Shown: positions 1-12,350, counted from the first letter of the stretch. The stretch is 64,000 nt of DNA from Lichenostomus cassidix (GCA_008360975.2 CM039202.1:2750675-2814674); one strand, 5' to 3'. Numbers and translations: made by a program. Notes: generated from the sequence alone by a model not told the origin.

Positions 1-210
1 TATTCCCCATATTTGCCACATTTCCCCATATTCCCCATATTTCTCCATATTCCTCATATTTCCCATATTTCCTGATATTTCCCCATATTTCCCATATTCC
101 CCATATTCCCCATATTCCCCATATTTCCCTGTATTTCCCTGTATTTCCCATATTTCTCTGTATTTCCTAATATTATTTCCCATATTTCCCATATTTCCCC
201 ATATTTGGGA
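1..210. repeat. Short-period minisatellite (CATATTTCCC-like)
   Basis: The first 210 bases are variants of a roughly 9-10 base unit of the form CATATTTCCC/CATATTCCCC. The array runs off the left edge of the window, so its full length is unknown. The open frame across it on the minus strand is made only of the repeat (GNMGNM-type) and is not a gene. Confidence 0.85.
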
Positions 211-315
211 GTGAAGTATTTGAGGTATTTGAAGTTTTTGAAGTTTGAAATTTGAAATTTGAAATTCTCAGACAAACCAAGTGGAAATGGACAAAGCCAG
301 CTCAGGTCCAGGCAG

Positions 316-916
316 AATTTTGGGGTTTTTTTAGCAAAAACTGGGGTGACCATGAACTCCTGGATTAAAAACAGAATTATTTCTCCTTCAAACCTTTATT
401 TAGATAATTCAGCCTTTTATTTTGGAGGTTTTTTTAGCAAAAACTGGGGTGACCACATACTCCTGGACTAAAAATAAAATTATTTCTCCCTCAAACATTT
501 ATTTAGATAACTCAACCCTTTATTTAGGGTTTTTTTTAGCAAAAACTGGGGTGACCATGTACTCCAGGACTAAAAATAGAATTATTTCTCCCCTCAAACC
601 TTTATTTAGATAATTCAACCCTTTATTTAGAGGTTTTTTTAAGCAAGAGCTGGGATGACCACAAAATCCTAATCTAAATATAGAACTATTTCTCCTTCAA
701 ACTTTTATTTAGATAATTTGACCCTTTATTTAGGGGTTTTTAGCAAAACTGGGGTGACCATGTACTCCAGGACTAAAATTAGAATTATTTCTCCTTCAAA
801 CTTTTATTTAGATAATTCAACCTTTTATTTAGGGTTTTTTTTAAAGCAAAAACTGGGATGACCACATAATCCTGGACTAAGAATAGAATTATTTCTCCTT
901 CAACCCTTTTTTTAGA
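316..916. repeat. 102-bp tandem repeat, about 5.7 copies
   Basis: The landmark AGCAAAAACTGGGGTGACC recurs near 333, 436, 538, 642, 742 and 845, which gives a period of 100-104 bases. Each unit also carries an ACTCC-GGACTAAAAATAGAATTATTTCTCC block and a TTTATTTAGATAATTCAACC block. Divergence between units is modest. No coding frame is conserved between units. Confidence 0.85.
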
Positions 917-984
917 TTTCCTGCTGCACGAGTGGAATCAGGAGAGGAGCTGAATTATCAATCTCACCCTGTTGGCACCAACAC

Positions 985-988
985 CATA

Positions 989-1019
<31 letters not shown>

Positions 1020-1129
1020 ATATTTTATTTTTATATTTTATTTTTATATTTTATATTTTATTTTTTATTTTTATATTTTATTTTTGTTTTTGTTTTTATT
1101 TTTATTTTTAATTTTTATTTTTATTTTTA

Positions 1130-1160
<31 letters not shown>

Positions 1161-1235
1161 TTTATTTTTATTTTTATTTTTATTTTTATTTTTATTTTTT
1201 ATTTTTATTATATTTTCTAATTTTTTTTTATTTCA
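985..1235. repeat. A/T low-complexity tract (TTTTTA)n
   Basis: Almost pure T-rich sequence of 5- and 6-base TTTTTA steps. Translated, it gives only F/I/Y runs, so the open frames are artefacts. Confidence 0.9.
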
Positions 1236-1635
1236 AAAAGCTGCAGATTCCTTTTTTTTCTTCTCCCCTGACATGGGAATTTCTGGCTGAAGCCCTGAAG
1301 GATCAGAGATCCACTGTGATTTGCCTGCTGAAGTAAACAAATCCCATTTTTGCGGTGGAGTGAAGAGGATTTTCAATTCTCAGCTGCACTGAGAAGCAGC
1401 AGAAAGTTGCCCAGGAAATGGGCTGAGATTCCTTGAGTGTGGGAGTGAAAAATTTGGGATAAAAATGGGGATGTTTGGATCTTTGGGATGCAGCAGGAAT
1501 GGCTCAGGAGGAGTTGATCCACAATTGGAGAAATCTGGGAAATGGAAGTTATCCCACTTCCTTCTGATCTCCCAGTGTGTGGAGGAAACCTGGGAAAAAA
1601 GGAAAAGAGGAAGAAAAAACCTGAAAAAATTATGT
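1236..1635. other. Unique spacer, no gene seen
   Basis: Ordinary mixed-composition sequence between two simple arrays. I see no exon-like open frame flanked by splice sites. Confidence 0.5.
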
Positions 1636-2285
1636 GGTTAAAAAAAAAAAAGAAGAGGAAGAAGAAGGAGAAGAAGAAGAAGAAGAAAAAGAAGAAAAAG
1701 AAGAAAAAGGAGAAGAAGAAGAAGAAGAAGAAGAAGAAGAAGAAGAAGAAAAGAAGAAGAAGAAGAGGAAAAAGAAGAAAAAGGAGAAGAAGAAGAAGAA
1801 GAAGAAGAAGAAGAAGAAGAAGGAGAAGAAGAAGAAGAAGAAGAAAAGAAGAAGAAGAGGAAAAGAAGAAGAAGAAGAAAAAGAAGAAAAAGAAGAAAAG
1901 AAGAAGAGGAAGAAAAGAAGGAGAAGAAAAAGGAGAAAAAGGAGAAAAAGAAGAAGAAGAAGAAGAAGAAGAAGAAGAAGAAGAAGAAGAAGAAGAAGAA
2001 GAAGAAGAAGAAGAAGAAGAAGAAGAAGAAGAAGAAGAAGAAGAAGGAGAAGGAGAAGAAGAAAAAGAAGAAAAAGGAGAAGAAGAGGAAGAAGAAGAAA
2101 AAGAAGAAGAAGAAAAAGAAGAAAAAGAAAAAAAGAAGAAGAAGAAAAAGAAGAAAAAGGAGAAAAAGGAGAAAAAGAAGAAGAAGAAGAAAAAGAAAAA
2201 GAAGAAAAAGAAGAAAAGAAGAAGAAGAATAAGAAGAAGAAGAAAAAGGAGAAGAAGAAGAAGAAGAAGAAGAAGAAGAAGAAAA
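1636..2285. repeat. Long GAA/AAG purine tract (about 650 bp)
   Basis: The plus strand is almost pure A and G in 3-base GAA/AAG steps, interrupted by GGA and AAAA variants. There is no pyrimidine over very long stretches apart from one T near 2,230. The homopurine-homopyrimidine composition has mirror symmetry and is of the type known to form triplex (H-DNA). Open frames across it are E/K/R runs and should not be annotated as proteins. Confidence 0.95.
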
Positions 2286-2805
2286 CCCCTGAAAGAATGC
2301 TGTGGTTTAATTGGCTTTAATTAACTCAAGAAAAGCTCATTTATTTCAGTCCCATCAGCTGAGGAGTTACAAGGAAGGAGCTCTGGAGCTGAGAAATAAA
2401 GCAAATTAAAAACTGATATCATTGCTGGGAAATTCCTCAGATTTTGGGGAGATACTTTAAAAAAAACCAAACCATGGTTTTGTTCTTCACCTGTGCAAAG
2501 CCAACATTCCTCTGGATCCAAAGGAAAGGAATCAAATCAACACAATTTCTGTGAATCTCAGGATTTTGGATGTGAATTTCTTTTAATTTTTATTTTTTTT
2601 TCCCCAAAAAAATCTGTGGATTTTTGTTCAGCGAGAGATTGCAGTGCAGCAGGGGTGGCACTGGATGGGATTTGAGATTTTCTTCCCGTCAAAACCATTC
2701 TGGGATTATTAGGATTCTGCAGACAAGAAATGGAATTCATTTCTTCATTTCATGAGAAATTTCATCCATTTCATATTTCAACTGTCCCAGCTCTGGGCTG
2801 AGCTT
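2286..2805. other. Unique spacer, no gene seen
   Basis: Non-repetitive sequence with short open frames only. No family motif or exon structure is visible. Confidence 0.5.
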
Positions 2806-2811
2806 TCAGCA

Positions 2812-4055
2812 GAAATATTCCTAAATATTCCCAAAAGGTCCAAATAATCTCAAAATGTCCAAATATTCCAGAAAGGTCCAAATATTCCTGAAAGGTCCAA
2901 ATATTCCCAAAAGGTCCAAATATTCCCAAAAGGTCCAAATATTCCTGAAAGGTCCAAATATTCCAAAAAGGCCCAAATATTCCCAAAAAGTCCAAATATT
3001 CTTAAAGTTCCAAATATTCCCAAAAGGTTCAAATATTCTTAAAGTTCCAAATATTCCCAAAAGGTCCAAATATTCCTAAAAGGTCCAAATATTCCTGAAA
3101 GGTCCAAATATTCCTAAAAGGTCCAAATATTCCCCAAAAGTCCAAAAATTCTTAAAAGATCCAAATATTCCCAAAAGGTCCAAATATTCTTAAAAGGTCC
3201 AAATACTCCTAAAAGGTCCAAATATTCCCAAAAGGTCCAAATATTCGTAAAAGGTCCAAATATTCCTGAAAGGTCCAAATATTCCCAAAAGTCCAAATAT
3301 TCCCAAAAGGTCCAAATATTCCCAAAAGTCCAAATATTCCTAAAAGGTCCAAATATTCCCAAAAGGTCCAAATATTCCTAAAAGATCCAAATATTCCTAA
3401 AAGGTCCAAATATTCTTAAAGTTCCAAATATTCCCAAAAGGTTCAAATATTCTTGAAAAGGTCCAAATATTCCCAAAAGGTCCAAATATTCTTAAAGTTC
3501 CAAATATTCCCAAAAGGTTCAAATATTCTTAAAGTTCCAAATATTCTTAAAAGGTCCAAATATTCCTAAAACGTCCAAATATTCTTAAAGTTCCAAATAT
3601 TCCCAAAATATTCAAATATTCCTGAAAAGGTCCAAATATTCCCAAAAGTCCAAATATTCCTAAAAGGTCCAAATATTCCCAAAGGGTCCAAATATTCCTA
3701 AAAGGTCCAAATATTCCCCAAAAGTCCAAATATTCCCAAAAGGTTCAAATATTCCTGAAAAGGTCCAAATATTCCTAAAAGGTCCAAATATTCTTAAAGT
3801 TCCAAATATTCCCAAAAGGTTCAAATATTCCTGAAAAGGTCCAAATATTCCTAAAAGGTCCAAATACTCCTAAAAGGTCCAAATATTCCCCAAAAGTCCA
3901 AAAATTCTTAAAAGATCCAAATATTCCCAAAAGGTCCAAATATTCCCAAAAGTCCAAATATTCCCAAAAGGTCCAAATAATCTTAAAAGGTCCAAATATT
4001 CCTAAAAGGTCCAAATATTCCCGAAAGATCCAAATATTCCCAAAAGGTCCAAATA
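2812..4055. repeat. 19-bp minisatellite GGTCCAAATATTCCCAAAA, about 65 copies
   Basis: A 19-base unit repeats for 1.24 kb with point variants (CCCAAAA, CCTAAAA, CTTAAAG, CCTGAAA) and occasional 17-18 base units. On the minus strand the repeats give overlapping open frames of the NIWTFWEYLDLLGIFG type, which are frame echoes of the unit. Variants recur in blocks, suggesting local duplication of several units at a time. Confidence 0.92.
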
Positions 4056-4615
4056 TTTCTGTGTTTGGACCACAAAAAACCTGATCTACAAACAGCAGAA
4101 AACTTCGATAACCACAAGAAATAAAATTATTTTCTCTTGCGACAAGCAAAACCACAAGTAAATCGACTTATGAATATTTTTAAGAGCAGCAGATGGCAGT
4201 TAAATTTTTTTTTTTCTTCTTCAAACCCCCAACCACCAAGCAATTTGCTGCAAAATAAATTTGTTTTGCTCTTTGTTGGGAAGAAAATACCTGGTGAAGG
4301 GGAAAAAAAAAATGATTTTCCAAGTGATTTTTGAGCATTTTTGTGTTTCCACAATGCAAAATTCGATGTGTTGGGTGGGAGGTGGATGAGTCACCAATAT
4401 TTGCTGTCATTTCAATGCTATTTTTTGTTATTTTGATGGCTGAGAAAAGCAGAAATCAAAAGTTTTTAAGTGATTTTGGAGAAATGTTGAAAAGATTTTT
4501 CCACCAAACCCATGGAGGTGAGAAAGCAGAGCTGAGTTCTGGTTTTCTCCCATTGCTCTGGATCCAAAAGGGAAAATAAATCAAATTAACATAATTTCTG
4601 TGAATCCCTGGATTT
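4056..4615. other. Unique spacer, no gene seen
   Basis: Mixed sequence between the 19-bp array and an AT-rich tract. It has short open frames with no recognisable domain. Confidence 0.5.
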
Positions 4616-5080
4616 TTGGAATTATTTTATTAATTTATTTTATTAATTTATTAATAAATATTAATTTTATTAATTTATTTCAATCTACTGCTTAACATCT
4701 GATTTTTTGGGGGAATGTTCTGCTTCCCAACTGAACAGGTTTTAATAGAAATAAAATGAATATGAATATAAACACATAAATGAATAGAAATATAATATAA
4801 TTAATATAATACAATTAATATAAATATAACATGTATTAGATAAATACAATATATATTATCTAATATCTAATATCTAATATATCTAATATCTAATATCTAA
4901 TATAATATATTGATATAATAATTACTATAAATATAAATATATAAAATAAATATAAATATAAATATAAATAAAAAAAAATAAAAAAATAAAAATAAAATAA
5001 AAATAAAAATAAAAATAAAATAAAAAAAAATAAAAATAAAAATAAAAATAAAAATATAAATATATAAATAATATAAAATG
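4616..5080. repeat. AT-rich low-complexity tract
   Basis: Runs of TTTATTAA, TATCTAATA and AAATAAAAAT steps with very few G or C. No gene is possible in any frame. Confidence 0.9.
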
Positions 5081-5094
5081 AAACCTCAATGCAA

Positions 5095-5393
5095 ACTTCT
5101 TGCTGTGCTCAGTTTTTGTCTACATGAACAGCAAATTTTCTCTGCCAGCTCGAAGTTTTTATAATATTTTGGAAATTTCTGGAGGGTTTGACAGAACTCT
5201 TGAAGTTTGGTGCTTAAATTTGATGGAAAAATCAGTTTATTGGCCATGGGGATGTCCTGTGCTCAGTGTTTTTCTACCTGCACAGTGCATTTCCTCTGCC
5301 AGCTCGAGGTTTTGATGATATTTTGGAAATTTCTGGAGGGTTTGACAGAACTTCTGGAATTCGGTGCTTAAATTCGATTGAAAAATCAGTTTA
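5095..5393. repeat. 164-bp direct duplication
   Basis: The block beginning GTGCTCAGTTTTTGTCTAC (near 5,106) recurs near 5,270, followed in both copies by CTGCCAGCTCGA and GGAAATTTCTGGAGGG. Two diverged tandem copies abut the start of the large G/A minisatellite. Confidence 0.8.
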
Positions 5394-5399
5394 TGGGCA

Positions 5400-7780
5400 A
5401 AGGAGATGGATGGGAAAAAGGATGGGAAAACAGGATTGGAAAATGGGATGGGAAAAGGGGAGTGGAAAATAGATGGGAAAAGGGATGAGAAAAGAATTGG
5501 AAAAGGGGTGGGAAAAGGGATAGAAAAAGGGATGGGAAAGGGGATGGGAAAAGGAGATGGATGGGAAAAAGGATGGGAAAATGGGATGGGAAAAGGGGAT
5601 GGGGAAAGGGAAAGGATGGGAAAGTGGATGGGAAAATGGATGGGAAAAAGGATGGGAAAAGGAGATGGATGGGAAAAAGGATGGGAAAATGGGATGGGAA
5701 AAGGGGATGGGGAAAGGAGATGGGGAAAGGAGATAGGAAAAGGGAATGGGAAAGTAGATGGGAAGAGGGGATGGGAAAGGAATGGGAAAATGGATGGGAA
5801 TAGGGAATGGAAAAGGGATGTGAATGGGATGGGAAAAGGAGATGGATGGGGAAAATGGGATGGGAAAATGGATGGGAATGGGATGGGAAAAGGGAATGGA
5901 AAAGGGAATGGGAAAAGGGTTGGGAAAAGGGATGGGAATGGGATGGGAAAGTGGATGGGAAAAGGGAATGGAAAAGGGGATGGGTGGGAAAAAGGATGGG
6001 AAAAGGGAGTGGAAAAATGGGATGGGAAAAGGAGATGGGAAAATGGGATGAATGGGATGGGAAAAGAGGATGGAAAAAGGAGATGGATGGGGAGAAAGGA
6101 TGGGAAAATGGATGGGAAAAGGGATGGGAAAGGGAGATGGGAAAAGGAAATGGGAAAAAGGGATAGTAAAAGGGGTGGGGAAAGGGGATGGGGAAAGGGG
6201 ATGGATGGGAAAATGGGATGGGAAAAGAGAATGGAAAAGGAATGGGAAAAGGGGATGGGAAAAGGGATGGGAAAATGGGAATGGAAAAGGGATGTGAATG
6301 GGATGGGAAAAGGGAATGGGAAAATGGGAATGGAAAAGAGATGTGAATGGGATGGGAAAAGGGAATGGGAAAAGGAGATGGGAAAAAGGGATAGAAAAAG
6401 GGATGGGAATGGGATGGGAAAAGGGAATGGAAAAGGAATGGGAAAAGGGGATGGGAAAAGGGATGGGAAAAGGGATGGGAATGGGATGGGAAAGTGGATG
6501 GGAAAGGGGATGAGAAAAGGAGATGGGAAAAGGGAATGGAAAAGGGGATGGGTGGGAAAAAGGATGGGAAAAGGGAGTGGAAAAATGGGATGGCAAAAGG
6601 AGATTGGAAAGTGGGATGAATGGTATGGGAAAAGAGGATGGAAAAAGGAGATGGATGGGGAGAAAGGATGGGAAAATGGATGGGAAAAGGGATGAGAAAG
6701 GGAGATGGGAAAAGGAAATGGGAAAAAGGGATAGAAAAAGGGATGGGGAAAGGGGATGGGGAAAGGGGATGGAAAAGGAATGGGAAAGGAATGGGAAAAG
6801 GGGATGGGAAAAAGGATGGGAAAATGGGAATGGAAAAGAGATGTGAATGGGATGGGAAAAGGGAATGGGAAAAGGAGATGGGAAAAAGGGATAGAAAAAG
6901 GGATGGGAAAATGGGATGGGAAAAGGGGATGAGAAAAGGAGATGGGAAAAGGGAATGGAAAAGGGGATGGGTGGGAAAAAGGATGGGAAAAGGGAGTGGA
7001 AAAATGGGATGGAAAAAAGGAGATGGGAAAATAGGATGAATGGGATGGGAAAAGAGGATGGAAAAAGGAGGTGGATGGGGAGAAAGGATGGGAAAAGGGA
7101 TGGGAAAAGGGATGGGAAAGGGAGATGGGAAAAGGAAATGGGAAAAAGGGATAGAAAAAGGGGTGGGAAAGGGGATGGGAAAAGGGGATGGGAAAAGGGA
7201 ATGGAAAAGGCATGTGAATGGGATGGGAAAAGGGAATGGGAAAAGGAGATGGGAAAAGGGAATGGAAAAGGGGATGGGAAAAGGAGATGGGAAAATGGGA
7301 TGAATGGGATGGGAAAAGGGAATGGAAAGGGAATGGGAAAAGGGATGGGAAAATGGGATGGGAAAATGGGATGGGAAAGGGATGGGAAAATGGATGGGAA
7401 AATGGGAATGGAAAAGAGATGTGAATGGGATGGGAAAAGGGAATGGGAAAAGGAGATGGGAAAAAGGGATAGAAAAAGGGATGGGAAAGGGGATGGGAAA
7501 AGGGAATGGGAAAATAGGATGAATGGGATGCGAAAAGAGGATGGGAAAAGGAGACGGATGGGAAAAGGGAATGGAAAGGGAATGGGAAAAGGGGATGGGA
7601 AAAGGGATGGGAAAATGGGAATGGAAAATAAGATGGGAAAAGAGGATGGGAAAAGGAATGGGAAAAGGGATGGGAAAATGGGATGGGAAAAGAATAGGAA
7701 AATGGGGTGAGAAAAGGGAATGGGAAAAGAGGATAGGAAAAGGAGATGGGAAATTTGGATGGGAAAAGGGATGGGAAAAG
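5400..7780. repeat. 2.4-kb almost C-free G/A minisatellite (GGGATGGGAAAA)
   Basis: The plus strand is made of GGGATGGGAAAA-like units of about 10-14 bases with only scattered C residues over 2.4 kb. Higher-order structure is visible: blocks containing GATGTGAATGGGATGG, GGGATAGAAAAAGGG and GATGAATGGG recur every few hundred bases. Open frames of more than 650 residues on the minus strand (FPIPFPIPFSHP-type) and 429 on the plus strand exist because the unit has no stop codon in several frames. Several overlap one another, so none is credible as a gene. Confidence 0.93.
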
Positions 7781-8130
7781 GAAATGAGAAAAGGGGAAAA
7801 TGGACAGGAAATCTCTCCTGCCTGCCCAGCTCGGAGCTCAGGTTTCTCCTCAGCCAGGGCTGATCCCAACTCCTCTCCCTGCTCTCCTCTCCCATCCCAG
7901 CTCCCCAGACAGCCCAGAGCGTTTCTGTTCAGATCTAACGGAGGAATTCAGACATTCTCGGGGCTGAAAATCGAGTTTTCTATTCCCGAGCTGCAGAGAT
8001 CTCACCGTGAAGCATTAATGGGGAAAAAATCTGCTCAGTAATCAGCCAGGAGTTTCTGTTCTCCTCCTAACCTCATCAACTCTGCTTGGTACAAAATCCA
8101 AGCAATGCTGAGGAGCTTCTCATCTGATTT
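7781..8130. other. Unique spacer, no gene seen
   Basis: Mixed sequence with moderate GC near 7,800-7,930. No splice-flanked exon could be supported. Confidence 0.45.
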
Positions 8131-8132
8131 GA

Positions 8133-8635
8133 CCCGAAAATGGCATTAATTATGCCGAAAATGGCATTAATTATGCCAAAAATGGCATTAATTATGCCGA
8201 AAATGGCACTAATTATGCCAAAAATGGCATTAATTCTTCTGGAAATGGCATTAATTATGCAAAAAATGGCATTAATTATGGTGAAAATGGCATTAATTAT
8301 GCCGAAAATGGCATTAATTATGCCGAAAATGGCATTAATTATTCTGGAAATGGCATTAATTATGCCGAAAATGGCACTAATTATGCCGAAAATGGCATTA
8401 ATTATGCCGAAAATGGCACTAATTATGCCAAAAATGGCATTAATTATTCTGGAAATGGCATTTATTATGCTAGAAATGGCATTAATTATTCTGGAAATGG
8501 CATTAATTATGCCAAAAATGGCATGAATTCTTCTGGAAATGGCATTAATTATGCCAAAAATGGCATTAATGATTCTGGAAATGGCATTAATTATGCCAGA
8601 AATGGCATTAATTCTTCTGGAAATTGTGTTAATTC
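8133..8635. repeat. 21-bp minisatellite with palindromic core, about 24 copies
   Basis: The unit AATGGCATTAATTATGCCGAA repeats with variants ending in CCAAA, TCTGGAA or GTGAA. Its core GGCAT-TAATT-ATGCC is an inverted repeat with five-base arms. Because 21 is a multiple of three, the plus strand gives a 128-residue MALIMPK repeat frame, which I treat as an artefact. Confidence 0.92.
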
Positions 8636-9650
8636 TTCTGAAAGCTCCAGCAGGGACTCTCCTGAGCGCTGGATGGGATAAATCCCTGCAGCAAAATAAA
8701 AAATAAAAAATAAAAAATATAATTTTGAATAAATAAAAAAGAATTTATTCCCCTTTCTCTGACAAGCAAGAGATTTCAGCAGTGGCAGAAACAAAGCAGC
8801 CAGCTGGTGTTTTGCAGCACAAAAATTCCAAATTTCGGGAGAATTTCGAGGTGTTTCAAGAATTCCTCACCCCTGTGACATCACAACAGGCAAAAATTCG
8901 ATTTTTAGAAGAACATTTTTTTTTCCATAAAGTCCACGAAGCTGCAGAGAATTGGATTAAATTAAGGGATTAAGGTTAGGGATCGATGTCTGAGTAGGAA
9001 TATTTGGGATATATTAGGAATATTTGGGAGGTGATATTACTTTTCTATTAAAACCTTAAAAAAAAATAAATTAAAAAATCCTCGGAAGGGAAATCCTGTC
9101 GATGGAAACTTTTGGGAAAAGTGAGAATCTAAAAGTGAGCAAAGGAAATCGGAAATCTAAAATATCTTTTCTCTTTCCAGCCCCAAACCCAAAGCAGAAC
9201 ATCGAGAAAACAAAACTTTTTGATTCATTTTTCTGATTAAAAAATCTCTCCCAAGATTAAAAATTTAAAAAAATTAATCATTTTCTGATTAAAAATCTCT
9301 GCGGGTGGAACACCAACTTACTATTGCTTGGTTATTTAGTTATTCATCCTGAAGAAAATTAAATATTTTAATTTATTTAATGGAATTAATAAAATTGATT
9401 TTATTGAATATAATAGATAAAACTTAGTTATTAATTAATTAATAAATTAATATTATTTATTATTACTCAGAGCTGGTTTTTCTGGCTGCTGCCCCATTTT
9501 TGGGGGAAATGAGGCACATTTAGGAGAGGAACAGTGGGATTTGGGAGGCTCAGTGGTGCCTGGGCTCCCTCTCCTGGCTCCCTGCAGCTTTTCCTGCTCC
9601 TTCCTGGAGCAGATTCAATCCACAAATTTCATTGAAATTACATTTGAATG
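8636..9650. other. AT-biased unique sequence, no gene seen
   Basis: Non-repetitive apart from a short AAATAAAAAATAAA run near 8,694-8,740 and ATTAAT runs near 9,360-9,460. No coding evidence. Confidence 0.5.
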
Positions 9651-9654
9651 AATT

Positions 9655-11455
9655 GTATGTTGAATATTGAATATTGAATATTGAATATTGTATATTGAAT
9701 GTTTCAAATGAGGCAGGTTTGGGGCAGAGCTCTGCCACAGAAATATTATTTATTACATTAATTATTACAATATTCAAAATATTGAATATTTTATATTGAA
9801 TATTGAATATTGAATATTGTATATTGAATATTGTATTGAATATTGTATATTGAATGTTTCAAATTAGGCAGATTCAGGGCAGAGCTCTGCCACAGAAATA
9901 TTATTTATTACATTAATTGTTACAATATTCAAAATATTGAATATTGTGTATTGAATATTGAATATTGTATATTGTATATTGAATATTGAATATTGTATAT
10001 TGAATATTGCATATTGAATGTTTCAAATTAGGCAGATTTTGGGCAGAGTTCTGCCACAGAAATATTATTTATTGCATTAATTATTACAATATGCAAAATA
10101 TTGAATATTGAATATTGAATATTGAATATTTCATATTGTATTGAATGTTGTATATTGAATATTCCAAATTAGGCAGCTTTAGGGCAGAGCTCTGCTGCAG
10201 AAATATTAATTTTTACGTTATTTATTACAATATTCAAAGCATTGAATATTCAATATTGAGTATTGAATATTGTATATTGAATGTTCCAAATTAGGCAGGT
10301 TTGGGGCAGAGCTCTGCCACAGAAATATTAGTTTTTACATTAATTATTACAATATTCAAAATATTGAATATTGTATATTGAATATTGAACTTTGAATATT
10401 GAATATTGTATATTAAATATTCCAACTTAGGTAGGTTTGGGGCAGAGGTTTGCCGCAGAAATATTATTTTTTACATAAATTATTACACTATTCAAAATAT
10501 TGAGTATTGAATATTGAATATTGTATATTGAATATTGTATTGAATATTGTATATTGAATATTCCAAATTAGGCAGATTCAGGGCAGAGCTCTGCCACAGA
10601 AATATAATTTATTACATTAATTATTACAATATTGAAAATATTGAATATTGTATATTGAATATTGAACATCGAATTGTGAATATTACAAATTAGGCAGATT
10701 CAGGGCAGAGCTTTGCCACAGAAATATTATTTATTGCATTAATTATTACAATATTCAAAATATTGAATATTGTGTTTTGAATATTGAATATTGAACATTG
10801 AATATTGAATATTGAATATTGAATATTTCACATTAGGCAGATTCAGGGCAGAGCTCTGCTGCAGAAATATAATTTATTACATTAATTATTACAATATTCA
10901 AAATATTGAATATTGTATTGAATATTGTATATTGAATGCTCCAAATTAGGCAGGTTTGGGGCAGAGCTCTGCCACAGAAATATTGTTTATTACATTAGTT
11001 ATTACACTATTCAAAATATTGAATATTGTATACTGAATATTGAACATCGAATTGTGAATATTTCTCATTAGGCAGATTCAGGGCAGAGCTCTGCCACAGA
11101 AATATTATTTATTACATTAATTATTACAATATTCAAAATATTGAATATTGTATATTGAATATTGAAGATTGTATATTGAATATTGAACATTGAATAGTGA
11201 CTATTGTATATTGAATATTTCTCATTAGGCAGATTTAGGGCAGAGCTCTACTGCAGAAATATATTTATTGCATTAGTTATTACAATATTCAAAATATTGG
11301 ATTGTGAATATTTCAAATTAGGCAAATTTGGGGCAGAGGTTTGCCACAGAAATATTATTTTTTACCTTAAGTATTACAATATTCAAAATATTCAAAACAT
11401 TGAATATTGAATATTGAACATTGAATATTGTATATTGAATATTTCACCTTAGGCA
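9655..11455. repeat. 93-162-bp tandem repeat with GGCAGAGCTCTGCC palindrome, about 13 copies
   Basis: Each unit has (i) a variable TATTGAATATTG microsatellite stretch, (ii) CAAATTAGGCAGATT, (iii) the 14-base perfect palindrome GGCAGAGCTCTGCC, and (iv) AGAAATATTATTTATTACATTAATTATTACAATATTC. The landmark recurs near 9,722, 9,879, 10,041, 10,183, 10,305, 10,440, 10,579, 10,704, 10,847, 10,959, 11,081, 11,238 and 11,331. Spacing varies because the TATTGAA stretch expands and contracts inside each unit. Confidence 0.9.
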
Positions 11456-11880
11456 GATATCCAGGTGTTTTTTGCTTTATTTTAGACAAAAAAAACCCAT
11501 TTATTTGTCTATAATAAAACTTTTATTTTAGACAAAAAAAACCATTTATTTGAGATGAAAACCTTTATTTTAGACAACAAACCTTCCCCCAAAGCTACAA
11601 ATCCACTCAATTGCTCCACCTTTTTCCCCCTTCACGATTTAAATTTAAATTGCAATTCATTGCAATTGAAAAAATCCCCACAAACAGACGTCATTCTGCT
11701 CCAGAAATAAACCACATTATTCCCATTCCCCTCTGGAATGTTTTCCTGCTATTAATGAACAATATTTCATTAGAGCTAATTAGAACCTCCAGGAATCACC
11801 AGCCAGGTGAGCAGGGAGCCTAAAAATTGACATTATTTTGGGAGAGAAGGAGCAAAAAAGGGGCAATAAAACCCAACAGC
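11456..11880. other. Unique spacer with a short duplicated TTTATTTTAGACAAAAAAAA block
   Basis: Two or three short copies of a TTTATTTTAGACAAAAAAAA-like block near 11,480-11,580, then unique sequence. No gene seen. Confidence 0.5.
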
Positions 11881-12350
11881 AGATAAGTAATAATATTAAT
11901 AAATAATATTACTAAATAATATTATTACTAAATAATATTATTAATAAATAATATTATTATTAAGAAAAATATTATAATTAATAGTAACAATCTTGTTAAT
12001 TAATAAATGAATTAATCATAAATTAATAAATTAATATAATTTTATTAATTTATTAATATTATTAATAATACTTAATTAATATAAATTAGTTAAATAAATT
12101 AATATAATTTATAATATAAATTTATAATATAATTTATAATGTAATATAATTAATAATATAATTTATAATATAATTTATAATATAATTTATAATAAATTTA
12201 ATATAATTCATAATATAAATTATAAATTAATTAATAGTCAACATTAATAAATAATATTAATAAATAAATATTATTAAAATAATAAACCAATAAATAATAT
12301 TATTAATAAATAATAATAGCTCATAAATAATAATATTTAAGGAATTAAAA
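11881..12350. repeat. AT-rich AATAATATT low-complexity tract
   Basis: About 470 bases of AATAATATT, TTAATTAATAAA and ATAATTTATAAT steps, almost free of G and C. Confidence 0.9.

Noticed and set aside
1542..2324. Two long K/R/E frames across the GAA tract
   Set aside because: Translations of a trinucleotide repeat; both frames are open equally.
5237..7895. Minus-strand open frames of 658, 827 and 834 residues rich in FPIPFPSHP, and a 429-residue plus-strand GKGDGKRDGK frame
   Set aside because: All lie within one G/A minisatellite, overlap each other in several frames and have no non-repeat domain. The unit simply lacks stop codons.
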